From positions 209,669 through 273,668 of the forward strand of contig JANPYM010000011.1 of NCBI GenBank assembly GCA_025890175.1: 64,000 nt of DNA, given 5' to 3'. Below, in pieces: positions 1 to 10,726 of the stretch. The position numbers and the translations under genes were made by a program. How positions within the stretch are numbered: position 1 is the first letter of the stretch; every line of letters starts with the position of its first letter. Source of the DNA: Ciborinia camelliae. Lineage: Eukaryota > Ascomycota > Leotiomycetes > Helotiales > Sclerotiniaceae. Under the pieces are notes generated by a model. It had not been told where the DNA came from. It worked only from the letters and a program-made list of their open reading frames with translations, and made no database searches.

Positions 1-547
1 TAGCTTAGTCATCGAGTTAAGTTATATGGAATCTCCGATTCCATAGAACTTAGCTCGATACACAATAATATAATGATTGATAGAAAGGAACAAAATATGA
101 TAGTCTTACTGGTTCAGATATGAAGCCTAACGATATCCAAAGAATGTTATCATTACGGGGCTACAAAGGCATGATAGGTTCATGAGTTTCATATCTCAGT
201 AATTTCTTGGTATCCAGATATCAATTACAGAACGCACTTGCCAAACATAAGATTCTTTCCTAATCTTGTGGTGAACATCTGGGTTGTTCTTTCCATTCGT
301 CAACGTTCACTTGCATGCTCAATCTGGAGGTAAAACCAGTTCAGAAATTCCATCACCAAAAGTTTTGCAGAAATACTTGGAACGACATTATATATCAACA
401 TTCCTAACTAGGAGCCATAAATACTCACTACGCCCTTTTTTGGCATTGATTCATAAAATAGTCTTCAAAACTTACCATTGATGTTGAAAGCTTATTACAC
501 CAAATCCGTCCTGATCCGCAGAAAAACAAGGCTCGACATCCGCACAA
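1..547. repeat. Intergenic DNA with a hairpin and repeat fragment at the window edge
   Basis: No gene seen. Positions 11-33 and 37-59 form an imperfect inverted repeat (23-bp arms, 2 mismatches, 3-nt loop tcc). The stretch ctcgatacacaataata near 55-71 recurs at about 23,204-23,220, next to a 36-bp dispersed repeat that is also found at 45,613-45,650. The phrase atagaacttagc is shared with the solo LTR at 53,654. This looks like the 3' end of a repeat cut by the window edge; the identity is inferred. Confidence 0.45.
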
Positions 548-1963
548 ATGCATAATACCGGCAAAGTCCTCTTCGAAAGCCTTCCAACAGAAATCCTTTA
601 CAATATCACAAAGAAACTGGTAGAGGAACAATATGCCAACGTTTATTCCCACCCCACACTATCGCTCAGCAGGTGCTCCAAACAACTTCACCTTGTTGCT
701 CTTCCAAGCTTATACCGCCGTATAATAGCAACGAATATGGAAATGCTGAGGCTCTTGATAAAAGCCATTTCCAAGTACCCGGGCCGTGTCAGCTTGGTGA
801 AATATATTGATCTGACCTATTTTGATCGTTTTGAATACGGTATTAAAGGCTCAACCTGGGTAGTTATGAATTCTTCGTCCGTTATGCAAAGCACCGAAGA
901 AAATATCTGGAAATTGTATACCCATAAACGTTCAGCCCGCAAGCAATCGCTGAAATCATGGAGGAACGCGATCGATATGGCGACCCAGGACATGTCATTC
1001 TGGTCTTTCTCGGCAGTATCTATAATCTTATTTCCCAAATTAAAGAAGCTCTTTCTTCCTAATCTTTTTAGGCCAATGCAATCAGGCGATTCGCTATTCT
1101 TTTTTGGATTCTTTGAAAAAGTTGCAGGAGCCGAGATGTGCCGTGGTTTGAAAAAGGCTCCTTTGATTGCGCTGAATAATCTATCCATCGAAGCGATCGA
1201 CTCGCAAAGGCCAGGGATGTTCTCCAGGTCATTGTTACAGACTCTCACGCTGCAGACTCTGCAGACGCTCGAGCTACATTTCCTATTTATCAAGAGCTCG
1301 GCATGGACGATGTACCCAAAATTCTCAAACTCAACACTTTTGGGTTTGAACATAACCAGCTGTGACATTCTTCCTCATGAACTCCTCAAACTTCTTAAAA
1401 TTTTCACTTCCCTGCAAACTTTCTCTTATAAAGAGAGATGGCCGCGTTATGGAGGGTGTATCAGCGATAATCTGGCGATTTCCTTTCCGGAAATCATGGA
1501 GGGATTGTCTCATCTCAAACATTGTTTGAAAGGGTTAAGTATATTCTTAGGCAATCATGCTCAAATGAGTATAGACTTCTCAATGCTACATGAATTTATG
1601 GTGCTCGAAAAATTGGAAATCAGTGTTTCCACATTACTGCCAGGTACGGAAGATCCCTGGTCATCGGTGTTAGGACGTCAATTGAGGCATATATTTCCCT
1701 GCACACTGATATCGCTGAGGCTCAATTGCGACGGGGTAGGAGAAGAATATCTGACGGTTATGCTACAAGAGCTACGCGAGCTAGTGGGGGAAATGAAGGG
1801 GTGCATGCCTAATTTAAGGGAAGTGCAATTCAAACATTTTCTTGGTCACGACTCGCATTCTTTCACGAGCCATTCAGAATGCGGCATATATGAACGCTAC
1901 CCTCTGTTAGCAAAACTCTCAGCTGAGTTTGAGGAAAATGGGGTCGTTCTGAGAATCTGTTGA
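548..1963 (+). CDS. F-box-like protein 1 of a tandem trio
   Basis: Single-exon gene of 471 residues. An F-box-like segment (about residues 9-55) contains the phrase LPTEILYNI, then a CS-x-LH/LY motif typical of fungal F-box-like domains. The rest is irregular and leucine-rich, as in fungal F-box proteins with degenerate leucine-rich repeats. A motif near residue 150 (FWSFSAVSIILFPKLKKLFL) aligns with FWDTAAILIPLLPNLEYLLL and STWALIAVLLCLVPGLKILA in the two downstream genes, and the C-termini also align around a Cys and a P-L-L-x-L helix, so the three are paralogues. F-box proteins normally serve as SCF ubiquitin-ligase substrate adaptors through Skp1; the substrate is unknown. The start chosen is the first in-frame ATG just before the F-box. 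Confidence 0.75.
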   Translation: MHNTGKVLFESLPTEILYNITKKLVEEQYANVYSHPTLSLSRCSKQLHLVALPSLYRRIIATNMEMLRLLIKAISKYPGRVSLVKYIDLTYFDRFEYGIKGSTWVVMNSSSVMQSTEENIWKLYTHKRSARKQSLKSWRNAIDMATQDMSFWSFSAVSIILFPKLKKLFLPNLFRPMQSGDSLFFFGFFEKVAGAEMCRGLKKAPLIALNNLSIEAIDSQRPGMFSRSLLQTLTLQTLQTLELHFLFIKSSAWTMYPKFSNSTLLGLNITSCDILPHELLKLLKIFTSLQTFSYKERWPRYGGCISDNLAISFPEIMEGLSHLKHCLKGLSIFLGNHAQMSIDFSMLHEFMVLEKLEISVSTLLPGTEDPWSSVLGRQLRHIFPCTLISLRLNCDGVGEEYLTVMLQELRELVGEMKGCMPNLREVQFKHFLGHDSHSFTSHSECGIYERYPLLAKLSAEFEENGVVLRIC

Positions 1964-3130
1964 GTGTCAATGTGTTGTTGCCATTGTCAAAAAAAGATAC
2001 CTGGGTAAAGTGAGGTTTGATTGTACTTTATAGTAAAATCAAGACGTTGGAGTTCGAATATTCTTTGTAAAATTGAGCTAGCAATTCTCGAAACTGAGTG
2101 CATGACTTTTATTTCTTGATTCCGTAATTTATTTCGGCGAGGTCAGTATCTGGATTCTGTTGGTATCACCTCGATGGTGATGATGGTTGGGCAACACTAG
2201 CATGGTATCAGTTGTATGTAGTATTATTGATTCACCTCTCCTAGTAGATTGAGCACAACGGCAAGCATCTAAGTGCGTGGAATGCCTAGTCCATAATCAC
2301 ATGCTACATTTACTCATATCGCAACAGTATCTCCGTTTGTGGTGGCAATAAAAAGCCGTTACTGTTAAATGATAGCAAATATCACCCCCTCGCAGTTTTT
2401 CGACGGTCCGGTTGAAGCTATCTACAATCTTCATCGGAATGAACACATATCGGACAAGAAACTAAGTTTGATAGCCGTAATTCTTAACCAGTGGATGGGG
2501 TTGGCGGGGGAGGGGATTTTCTCGTAACTTCAGTATCGAAGAGAAACATTTTCACTCGCTATATTCTATTTCTTACTCCTCAACTTGGTGATCCACTATT
2601 TCTTTGAAGTATTGACCAATCTATCTCTTTTACTTCCAGGAAACCATTCCCTTGAGGGTAAAATTGACTTGTTGATAAAATTTGAGAGTATGATGTAACT
2701 TTGAGGCTATACAATCGAAGGCTCAAATGAAGTTCCCAAAGCTACAGAAAATCAGTCAACAGAGCCGATCGTAGTTGCCTTTCAATTCATGTCAAAATAA
2801 CATCAAAAGATTAGAAGCATCAAAGGCAGGTCGTCATAGACTTGAATGCCTTTTACGTTGGAAGGAGCCTTTTAGTATTCTCACTTACCGCATCACCTCC
2901 ATATTTAGACCGAAGTACTTCTCGAAATCCTTTTCTTTTTGTTTTTAGCTCTGCACTCCAGTCATCATTATCAACATCGCACGTTGATATTGCTCGGTTT
3001 CTCAGTCACTCATATTTGCTTCGGGACATTCATTGTTATCATTTACTTCACCAAGTCTGCCAGGTCTGAACGTCGCATATTGGCGAAACCTCAAACCCGA
3101 TAATCACACATCACCAGCCAAACGAACACT
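1964..3130. other. Intergenic between F-box-like genes 1 and 2
   Basis: Short out-of-context reading frames only. No recognisable gene, RNA or repeat. Confidence 0.5.
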
Positions 3131-4642
3131 ATGTCTTTGTCCGGGCTTCCAGTTCAGCTGGTGGATATGATATTCAAAGAATTGGAGGATGAGAATGCCC
3201 ACTGGGATATACAACTCGGCTTGGATAAACAACTTAACGTGGATAACCAACTCAACTTGATGAAATGCTCTACGCAATTTTACTATATTGGTATCCGGAA
3301 AATTTATCGGACGGTCGAACTGGTTGACAACCAATGGTTGAGGTCTTTTACAAGGGCCGTCGCAAAAAACCCTTTGCTCGGAACTAAGGTCAGAATATTG
3401 AATCTCTTGGGAGTACAAGACGACACCGACAATCTCAAATCACCACATTCGTTTTTGATTTCCAAAGTGACGTTCGACCCGGAAAAGAAAACCTGCCTAC
3501 CAAAACAAAATAGTTGGTCATGGTGGGCTAAGCAGAACAATTCATTCTGGGATACAGCTGCCATACTGATACCCCTCTTGCCCAATCTCGAATATTTGTT
3601 ATTACCGACTGGATATGAGCAAAACTTTCAACAGTTCCAGATGTTTGCTCGGTTTATTGAAGATATAGTGGACATACAAAAGGTTGCCGGTAAAATGTCA
3701 CCTTTACATTCGCTCGAGAAGGTACAATTTGGAGAGTATCATTTTGACTTAGAGAGAGATGTGGGTATAGTATCTACAAATATTATTGCTTCGTTCTCGA
3801 AACTGAAATCGATCGAAAGAGTTACAGTATGTGATGCTGAGTTGCTCCAAACGGCACCGTTGAAGGAGGGACAACTACTAATATCCTCCTTGGCTTTGTC
3901 AAATATTAGCATTAATAAGAGATATTTGCGTCTTTTGCTGCAATCAATGACGAATCTCAGGGAATTTGTCTATAATGATTGGCCTCTTGAGGAACATAAT
4001 GGCTTTTGGGAGGTTATCGACACTTTGTCACCTGCAAAACACTGCTTGGAAAGTCTTTCAGTAATGACCTTGCTGGATAAGGCTGCACCAGAAGAAAACA
4101 GGACCTTGACGGAATTTACAGCATTGAAAACTCTCAAATGCATCCCTTCTTCAATAGGACTGGGAGAAACAAGTTTCGAAAACTTCCCATTTGGTCCCTT
4201 GTACCGCATCCTCCCCCAAGATCTAAGGGCCCTATGTGTAGTTTACGTGGACCCATGTAGAGACTCACCCCAAAAAGACATTGACTACGCGTTCCCATTT
4301 TTAGATTGGGTCCGGGTACTGAAGCTGAAGGTGTCTCGTCTAGAACGTACGTTATTTTACACCGAGTTAGATCCGGCTAAGCCATGTCCTGAATGTAGGG
4401 ACCCCAGTTACGTAACTGAATCCAGTGACCAAACTGAATCCAGTGGCCAAACTGAATCCAGTGGCCAAACTGAATCCAGTGGCCAAACTGAATCCAGTGG
4501 CCAAACTGAATCCAGTGGCCAAACTGAATCCAGTGTCGAAACATACCACCAGTGTCCATTAAGGAGGTCCGAGTCAGAGTTGAAAGAGTTCAGGGAGGAA
4601 TGTTCGCGGAGGGGTCTTGAATTGACTTATGAGTACTACTGA
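3131..4642 (+). CDS. F-box-like protein 2 with TESSGQ repeat
   Basis: Single-exon gene of 503 residues, second of the tandem trio. The F-box-like region (residues about 3-55) contains LPVQLVDMIF and a KCS-x-F element, followed by leucine-rich sequence and the family motif FWDTAAILIPLLPNLEYLLL. The C-terminal part has a CPEC pair, then seven copies of a hexapeptide (TESSDQ, TESSGQ five times, TESSVE) and then QCPL and a charged helix. The paralogue at 5.3-6.7 kb has CINC and KCEL with no repeat between them, so the repeat is an insertion inside a conserved Cys-containing tail. The likely role is an SCF adaptor, by family analogy. The repeat is low-complexity and hydrophilic and probably a disordered linker. 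Confidence 0.77.
   Translation: MSLSGLPVQLVDMIFKELEDENAHWDIQLGLDKQLNVDNQLNLMKCSTQFYYIGIRKIYRTVELVDNQWLRSFTRAVAKNPLLGTKVRILNLLGVQDDTDNLKSPHSFLISKVTFDPEKKTCLPKQNSWSWWAKQNNSFWDTAAILIPLLPNLEYLLLPTGYEQNFQQFQMFARFIEDIVDIQKVAGKMSPLHSLEKVQFGEYHFDLERDVGIVSTNIIASFSKLKSIERVTVCDAELLQTAPLKEGQLLISSLALSNISINKRYLRLLLQSMTNLREFVYNDWPLEEHNGFWEVIDTLSPAKHCLESLSVMTLLDKAAPEENRTLTEFTALKTLKCIPSSIGLGETSFENFPFGPLYRILPQDLRALCVVYVDPCRDSPQKDIDYAFPFLDWVRVLKLKVSRLERTLFYTELDPAKPCPECRDPSYVTESSDQTESSGQTESSGQTESSGQTESSGQTESSGQTESSVETYHQCPLRRSESELKEFREECSRRGLELTYEYY
4415..4540 (+). repeat. 18-bp coding minisatellite, 7 units
   Basis: Seven head-to-tail copies of actgaatccagtggccaa inside F-box-like gene 2. The first unit (gacc) and last unit (gtcg) are variants and the five central ones are identical, a pattern expected of recent unit turnover. 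The unit length is a multiple of three, so the frame is kept. Confidence 0.97.
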
Positions 4643-5253
4643 TTCCACAACAAAAGAAGACGAACTATTCACACCTTATTGGAGTCAGTTCCTGTGGGCT
4701 ATTAGTGCAGGGGGAGATGGCCTCCATTATTACCTGTAGAGCTCTGATATCGTCAGAGTTCTTCATTTCATAGAAAGTTTTTTCTTCGGTTCAATACAAC
4801 AGTCTAAATACCTTGATTCCTGGATCTTGTGCTTTTCGTCAATCCCTGTGAGATATCATTCCTTTAATATATCTTCGAACTTTCCAATTCCAAAACTGGG
4901 GTGTTCAAATACTCTAGACTAGTAGACTCAATGTGAAAGCTTTTAACGTTTGAACGATTGTCAATGTTTCAGAAATTATGAAATTTACATGTTATAGATA
5001 TACGTTATAAGAATTAGAAATCTCTTCTTATCGGACTGCAGCCTGGAATACTGGAAGCGCTGCCCAAAATTCGCCTCTCGTTCGTTCTTGCCCCCCCAGT
5101 ATAGTCGGAGTACTCAGAATAGGCTCAACTCTGCTGGTTATAACTTGCCATCTTAAGTTTCTCATCGTCACCCCACAACAAAATTATCACTGAACAGCTT
5201 TCGGCGTTGTACAACAACATTATCACTGCATAACAACTCTTGGCTGGAAAAAC
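4643..5253. other. Intergenic between F-box-like genes 2 and 3
   Basis: No gene or strong repeat seen. Confidence 0.5.
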
Positions 5254-6732
5254 ATGACCCTCACTGATCTACCGCCCGAGCTCATCCTAAATGTCGGGCG
5301 ATTTCTACCAAGAAAGTCCATTGGAATGCTGGCACTATGCTCTTCCTCCTTGTACGAGAACTGCGTCGCAATGCTATTCTCTGATATTACTGTGAATAGC
5401 CGTACTAAGTTGCAACAATTAATCAAACTTATCCTCGCCAGACCAGTAATTGGTTCCAGCATCCGCTCGCTCCAACTACACTATTTCTATGACAACGATC
5501 TTTGTAGACCGTGTACGTGGGAGACAAATGAAGTAGATCTATTCAACTATGCATTGTCAGTGCAAAATAACAAGAGTTCCTGGAATTCTTTCTACCAAAG
5601 AGATTTCTCGACATGGGCTTTGATAGCAGTACTTCTTTGTCTTGTTCCGGGACTCAAGATACTTGCACTTCCAGCCTTAGAAACTAGAGAACTCATCCCG
5701 ACTTTACAGATGGGACTTCACGCAGATGACTACTACCTGAATCTTTTTCCGCGGCGACAGCCGGAAGTTCACATGTTCATTGAATTCATCGCTCTAGTCA
5801 CAGAAGATCGTCCAGATAGACCTCATTTAAGTGTGCTCACGATGGTGGAAAAAGTAAGAATCGGAGCCCGTCCTGGGTTTATAACAAAGTTGAATGACGC
5901 CATGCCATTTATTGGTTTGAAATCAGCCAAAGTGTTTCGTGGTTACGGGATATACCATTTCGATAGGATGATTGACAGTAGGATAGTGTGCCCGGCACCA
6001 ATTCCCAACATCAAAATCCTGACCCTTGAGTCAGCTTCAATCAGAACCGGCTTGGTCAGTTTCCTTAATCGTTTCAACAGCGTTGAGACATTCAAATTTA
6101 CCGAAGGTTCCAAGAGCCTTGAGATGTTCAATTTTACTGAAGAATATTTCTTTACACGTAGTCATCAACACCAAGACATAGATGTTGAGGATATCTTAGA
6201 AGGATTGATTCACTCTAAAAATTCTTTGGAATCATTAACGACACGCTGCCTTCTACATCATGAGCCAAAGGAAGGATTCCTTCCATTCTCTAGATTTCAA
6301 CACTTACAGCTGGCAATTCTTAATCCAACTCCTTCGAGATGGTGGAATGCAAGTGAGATGTCATCCCCGCGCCGATTGATCAACGAATTTCCCGCCAAAT
6401 TGAAGGTTTTAACGATTTTCCCACCCTTTCGAAATTCAACGGACGAAAAGATTAGCTTTGAACAATTCCATGAGGTAGTCAAGCAAAAGGAAAAATATGC
6501 CCCTGATCTGCAAAGGATTACGTGTATAACGATCAGCCCACATGTGTATGAATGTATAAACTGTTCGAGTAAATGCGAGCTTGCAAAAATTCCCTTCTTG
6601 CTTGAACTCATGAAAGAGTGTAGAGCAAAGGATATTTATTTTGAGACGGATCACAACCCTGGGCCTCACATCCCGATAGCCGCTCCCCAACAATCTACGA
6701 ATTCTATCGAGGGCGAGAACAACCTAGGCTGA
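5254..6732 (+). CDS. F-box-like protein 3 of the tandem trio
   Basis: Single-exon gene of 492 residues. It has the clearest F-box of the three at residues 3-45: LTDLPPELILNVGRFLP, then ALCSSSLYENC. Family motif STWALIAVLLCLVPGLKILA, then leucine-rich stretches, and a C-terminal CINC...KCEL pair aligned with CPEC...QCPL of gene 2. The start ATG directly precedes the F-box. By family this is a candidate substrate-recognition subunit of an SCF ubiquitin ligase. Divergence between the three genes is high while the architecture is kept, which suggests an old tandem expansion or fast evolution. Confidence 0.8.
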   Translation: MTLTDLPPELILNVGRFLPRKSIGMLALCSSSLYENCVAMLFSDITVNSRTKLQQLIKLILARPVIGSSIRSLQLHYFYDNDLCRPCTWETNEVDLFNYALSVQNNKSSWNSFYQRDFSTWALIAVLLCLVPGLKILALPALETRELIPTLQMGLHADDYYLNLFPRRQPEVHMFIEFIALVTEDRPDRPHLSVLTMVEKVRIGARPGFITKLNDAMPFIGLKSAKVFRGYGIYHFDRMIDSRIVCPAPIPNIKILTLESASIRTGLVSFLNRFNSVETFKFTEGSKSLEMFNFTEEYFFTRSHQHQDIDVEDILEGLIHSKNSLESLTTRCLLHHEPKEGFLPFSRFQHLQLAILNPTPSRWWNASEMSSPRRLINEFPAKLKVLTIFPPFRNSTDEKISFEQFHEVVKQKEKYAPDLQRITCITISPHVYECINCSSKCELAKIPFLLELMKECRAKDIYFETDHNPGPHIPIAAPQQSTNSIEGENNLG

Positions 6733-8165
6733 AGTTATCACATCTTTTGTACGACTCGAATTGTTCTCACAGCATTCTATCAACCATTGTACGGGGAGGT
6801 AACTACATCTCCAAGGGTATCGGGTACCAAATACAGGGTGATGTTGAGATTTGGGCAGGAGAGCGGGGAAGTATATTCAAGTTCGGAGGAGACAGGTTTC
6901 GTTGGATATTCTTTTTCTTCCGAGGATTTCGGACATCATTCAAATTATAAGGTAGCCGTACAATACCGTTCTCTGGTCACTATCATTGTTGGTATCGTTG
7001 GATCATATCAAATTCTCTTAAAATACAGAGTACGCTTAACTACTGCGCTCACTGTCTCCCTCGATATGATTGTGCATAGATTGATATTAGAGAGCCCCGC
7101 GCCCAAATTTTCATCATAGTACTCCCCACATCTATATATCCTGCACCACTTGGAGAGTTGTAAGTTGCAACAGGCTGATTACAGTCTTTTGACTCATGCG
7201 ATGTGCTTCGTACTGTTGGTGGGGCTAGGAATTTGGAGCATTATTGATGATATATGTCAACTCTATTGAATTGCCATCTATGCCTTCCATTAGACCATTC
7301 AATGGTGGACTATTCCCCCTATAAAGCCTTGAATATTGGTGTTGAGCTTTTGAGTTTCCTATTCTGACAACTTTGAGATAGAGAGCCCATATAACAACTA
7401 GCTCGCATGAGCGATTTGATCGAACGATTTAACTCCTTTGAAATAAATACATTTGCTTTGAAGTACAAATGTTTTCGAACGTGCATGCTTTGAAATACAA
7501 TACGTGAATGTTTGATCAAGAATCTTTGAGGCGCGCGTGTGGGGCGGCTATCCTCGGGGCTTACGGAGGCTTTTCCGAGGAAAACCACTTATGGTGGCAG
7601 TAATAGGGGTGGGTCTATCAAGTCACCTGAGCTAGCGTAGAATTAGATCTTTCAATCCACATCCTCATCCGATCGCGCAGTTAATCCCTGTGAGTGCATA
7701 AAGTTCCTTATGCATGCATAGAATTCCTCAAACTTCATTCAATATGCAATAATAATAGAGTACCGTAGGTAGTATAAAAACTAAAACGCATTGACTAAAA
7801 CTTTAAATCATCGTCAATTCATTCCTGCCACATCAATATCAAAGCCATCTAACCAAATCGAATGAACATTACATATTGTCGTCGCTACTAGGACCGGAAA
7901 TAAATACTCCACATTTGTGATCCGGACAATGCCTGGTCGGGAATGATGTAACTCGGGACCTAACTCCGGCTGTGGTGGGGTAGCCGGAGAGACTTGTAAT
8001 TGGATTTAATGACGAATGCGGAGATATCGGATGAACGAGGGAATTCATATAAAGAGATTTAAAGAGAGGGAATGCCCTCCTTGAGGATTCCATTACCACG
8101 TCGATCGATAAACTATTCATTTCAAAGAAACACCGATCAACATATCCCCATACAAATCTTACGAA
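6733..8165. other. Gene-free interval with a dispersed repeat at 7,590-7,680
   Basis: Small frames here look accidental. Around 7,590-7,680 the text ggcagtaataggggtggg, then ctagcgtaga and aatccacatcc, has a diverged second copy at about 48,415-48,535. The last 300 bases are the upstream region of the aldo/keto reductase gene. Confidence 0.5.
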
Positions 8166-9387
8166 ATGCCTCATCTTCCAACTCGTAAATTGGGCAAGTA
8201 TGGCCCCGATGTCATCGCTCAAGGTTTCGGAACCATGGGCTTAAGTGCCTTCTAGTGAGTTCCCAAGACCATCATCTATAGAGTTACTTCATTCAGTATA
8301 GTTCTCCCCATATGAACATATCTAATTCTTCATCAGCGGAAGCACCGAATCCGATGAAGCCCGTTTTAAAGTCCTCGACCGTGCCTACGAGCTTGGACAG
8401 ACTAACTGGGATACCGCAGACATATATGCCGACTCTGAAGATCTCCTTGGGAAATGGTTCAAACGGACCGGAAAACGGGACGAGATATTCTTAGCCACAA
8501 AGTTCGCCAATCAAATGCTTAAAGATGGTAGTCATAGTGTCGATTCCAGTCCCGAATATGTAAAAGTTGCGTGTGCGAAGAGTTTACACAGGTTGGGCAT
8601 CCAAACAATCGATTTGTATTATTGCCATAGGGTCGATGGGAAGACCCCTATTGAGAAAACGGTGGAGGCCATGGCTGAGTTGAAGAGGTGAGTTTGTGCA
8701 ACATACCAACCAAACACAGTTATGTTGAAGCGGGGCTAATGAATTTGCCAACAGAGATGGAAAGATCAGATATTTAGGACTGTCGGAAGTCAGCGCCAGG
8801 ACCATCCGCCGTGCAGAGAAAGTCCATCATATTGATGCAGTGCAACTCGAGTACTCCCCTTTTGCATTGGATATCGAACAAAATGATGTCTTGAAGACTT
8901 GCCGCGAGCTCGGCATTGCAGTTATTGCATACTCGCCTCTTGGCCGGTACGACCTCAACCCATGTACTCTCTTCTAAGCATTAACCCAAACTGACTCAAC
9001 TACAGTGGTTTCCTTACAGGCCAATATAAATCTCGAGCCGACTTCGAGCCTTCCGATTTTCGTCTTTATGCCCCTCGTTTCTCAGAAGAGAACTTCCCCA
9101 AGAACCTTGTTCTCGTAAATCAATTGGCAGAAATCGCGGCTAGGAAAGGTGTTACACCAGGACAACTTACACTAGCCTGGTTAGCAGCTCAAGGTAATGA
9201 GGTTATCTCGATCCCAGGAACCAAGAAAATCAAGTATCTCGAGGAGAATTTGGGCGCATTGCGTGTACAACTCAGTAAGGAGGAGGAGAGGGAGATCAGG
9301 ACAGCCATTGAAAAGGTAGAGGTAGGTGGAGCGAGATACCCAGAGGGCATGAGTAGTTCTTTGTTTGGAAATACGCCCGAGTTGTAA
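8166..9387 (+). CDS. Aldo/keto reductase (AKR13-like), four exons
   Basis: Exons 8166-8254, 8337-8687, 8755-8946 and 9006-9387, with GT-AG introns of 82, 67 and 59 nt; 337 residues, normal for a soluble monomeric AKR barrel. The catalytic tetrad is intact: Asp55 and Tyr60 (NWDTADIY), Lys85 (ATKF) and His127 (YYCHR). Other family hallmarks are [30 protein letters not shown] and the NADP-binding IPGTKK near the C-terminus. The enzyme should reduce aldehydes or ketones with NADPH in the cytosol; the substrate cannot be told. YakC/pyridoxal-reductase-like AKR13 is the closest pattern I recall. Exon junctions restore the family sequence exactly, for example across PLGR-GFLTG. Confidence 0.9.
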
Positions 9388-10726
9388 TGCTCTGATGTTC
9401 AGTAGCTTGGAGTGGTCATATATTTAGTTTGTTGAAGAATATTCGGAGACTTTTCCAAATTTTTGACTTGCTTGTTGCTCTGGATTGATTTATTTTGGTG
9501 ACAATGAGATGGATTGCACACATTTAACGTAAATATCATGGTAAGTGTCAATACACCCTTCAAGGGATTACCATGATAATAAAAGATGATAATAAAAGTT
9601 AATATAAGCCAGAGACATCGATTCCTACTCCCAAATACGTTCATAAACCAACTGTGAAACTGCCATACATTATGTGACTGAATACTGCAAAATTCTCACC
9701 TCCACTGATAGATCGGAGAAAGTTCCATGCTCTTGAACATGAAATGAGTTTTTGTCAGTATCAAGTTCTTGGTAGAGTTGGTCAATCTTCGGGTGCATAG
9801 CAGCATTCTCTGTTCATGGAAAGGTGAGCGTGATCTGCACAAGAAAGGGTTGCAGAGAGTCTGGAGCTGCTTCATTAGCCTGATGTCTTAAAACATCAAC
9901 GGAAGAAGTACCTAGATATGGACAGACCAGTTTGCAGACCTGAAGAATTGTGTTCTATTCCCCCTTCTGAAAGGTGGACCATGTCTTGTGCCCATCAGCT
10001 GTATTTATTTGGTTGCGTCTTTTTCTGGATTTGTTAGTGGAAAGAATGAGTGTTGGGGGAGTTCAGATCAGTTGGGATCATGTGGCATCATCAGGTGTGT
10101 GTAATAATCTTGACTTGCATATCCGTCATCGTTCTAACTATCAGCATGTACATGCCGGAAACTTCAACCATGATTCACGATATGTTGTTGAGAAAATTGG
10201 ATGAAATGAGAGCATTCGCATATTAACTATAGTCTCCGCAGGATCGCTCAACTCCTCCAGTCTCGCATAACTCCTCCAGTCTCGCATCCTATCCAGCAAC
10301 GAAATCTCACCCCCCCAAATCTAAAAAATCATGACTTTTGTGGCCGTGCTTGCCCTTTACGTATGTTATCTGAAACACCCCCAGAATTGCCGCTGGTTCG
10401 GACCCCGAAAGGTGAATATGCGCATCACCCTTTTCACCGTGTCTGCTGATTCAGATCCTTTGAATCCTAATCAATAACTCCCTTGCCCACCATCTCAACT
10501 TCCTTCATAATATTCTAATAACTCCCCCCCAACAATATTTATGTGCGTAATAGTATCGTATCTGTGTGCAAAGGTTGTTCCCTGTGTCCCACGAGTGGAA
10601 TGCAGAAGAACGGTATTATGTTCCAAGTCGTGTGAGCTCCAGCTACTTGGCGTAGTACCTGTAGCCCTTTGCTCTACCGGCAGAAACACCACTCAAGGAG
10701 CGTTGTTGGCCGATATTCCTGAGCTG
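9388..10726. other. Gene-free interval with a 19-bp direct repeat
   Basis: No credible gene. A perfect tandem duplication of aactcctccagtctcgcat lies at 10,250-10,268 and 10,269-10,287. Confidence 0.55.

Noticed and set aside
4367..4559. Minus-strand frames opposite the TESSGQ repeat
   Set aside because: An 18-bp repeat without stops is open in several frames; only the plus-strand frame continues a conserved protein.
6787..7119. 110-residue plus-strand frame after F-box-like gene 3
   Set aside because: No domain, overlapping alternative frames and no paralogue support.
9974..10204. 76-residue plus-strand frame
   Set aside because: Short, no motif, isolated in a gene-free interval.
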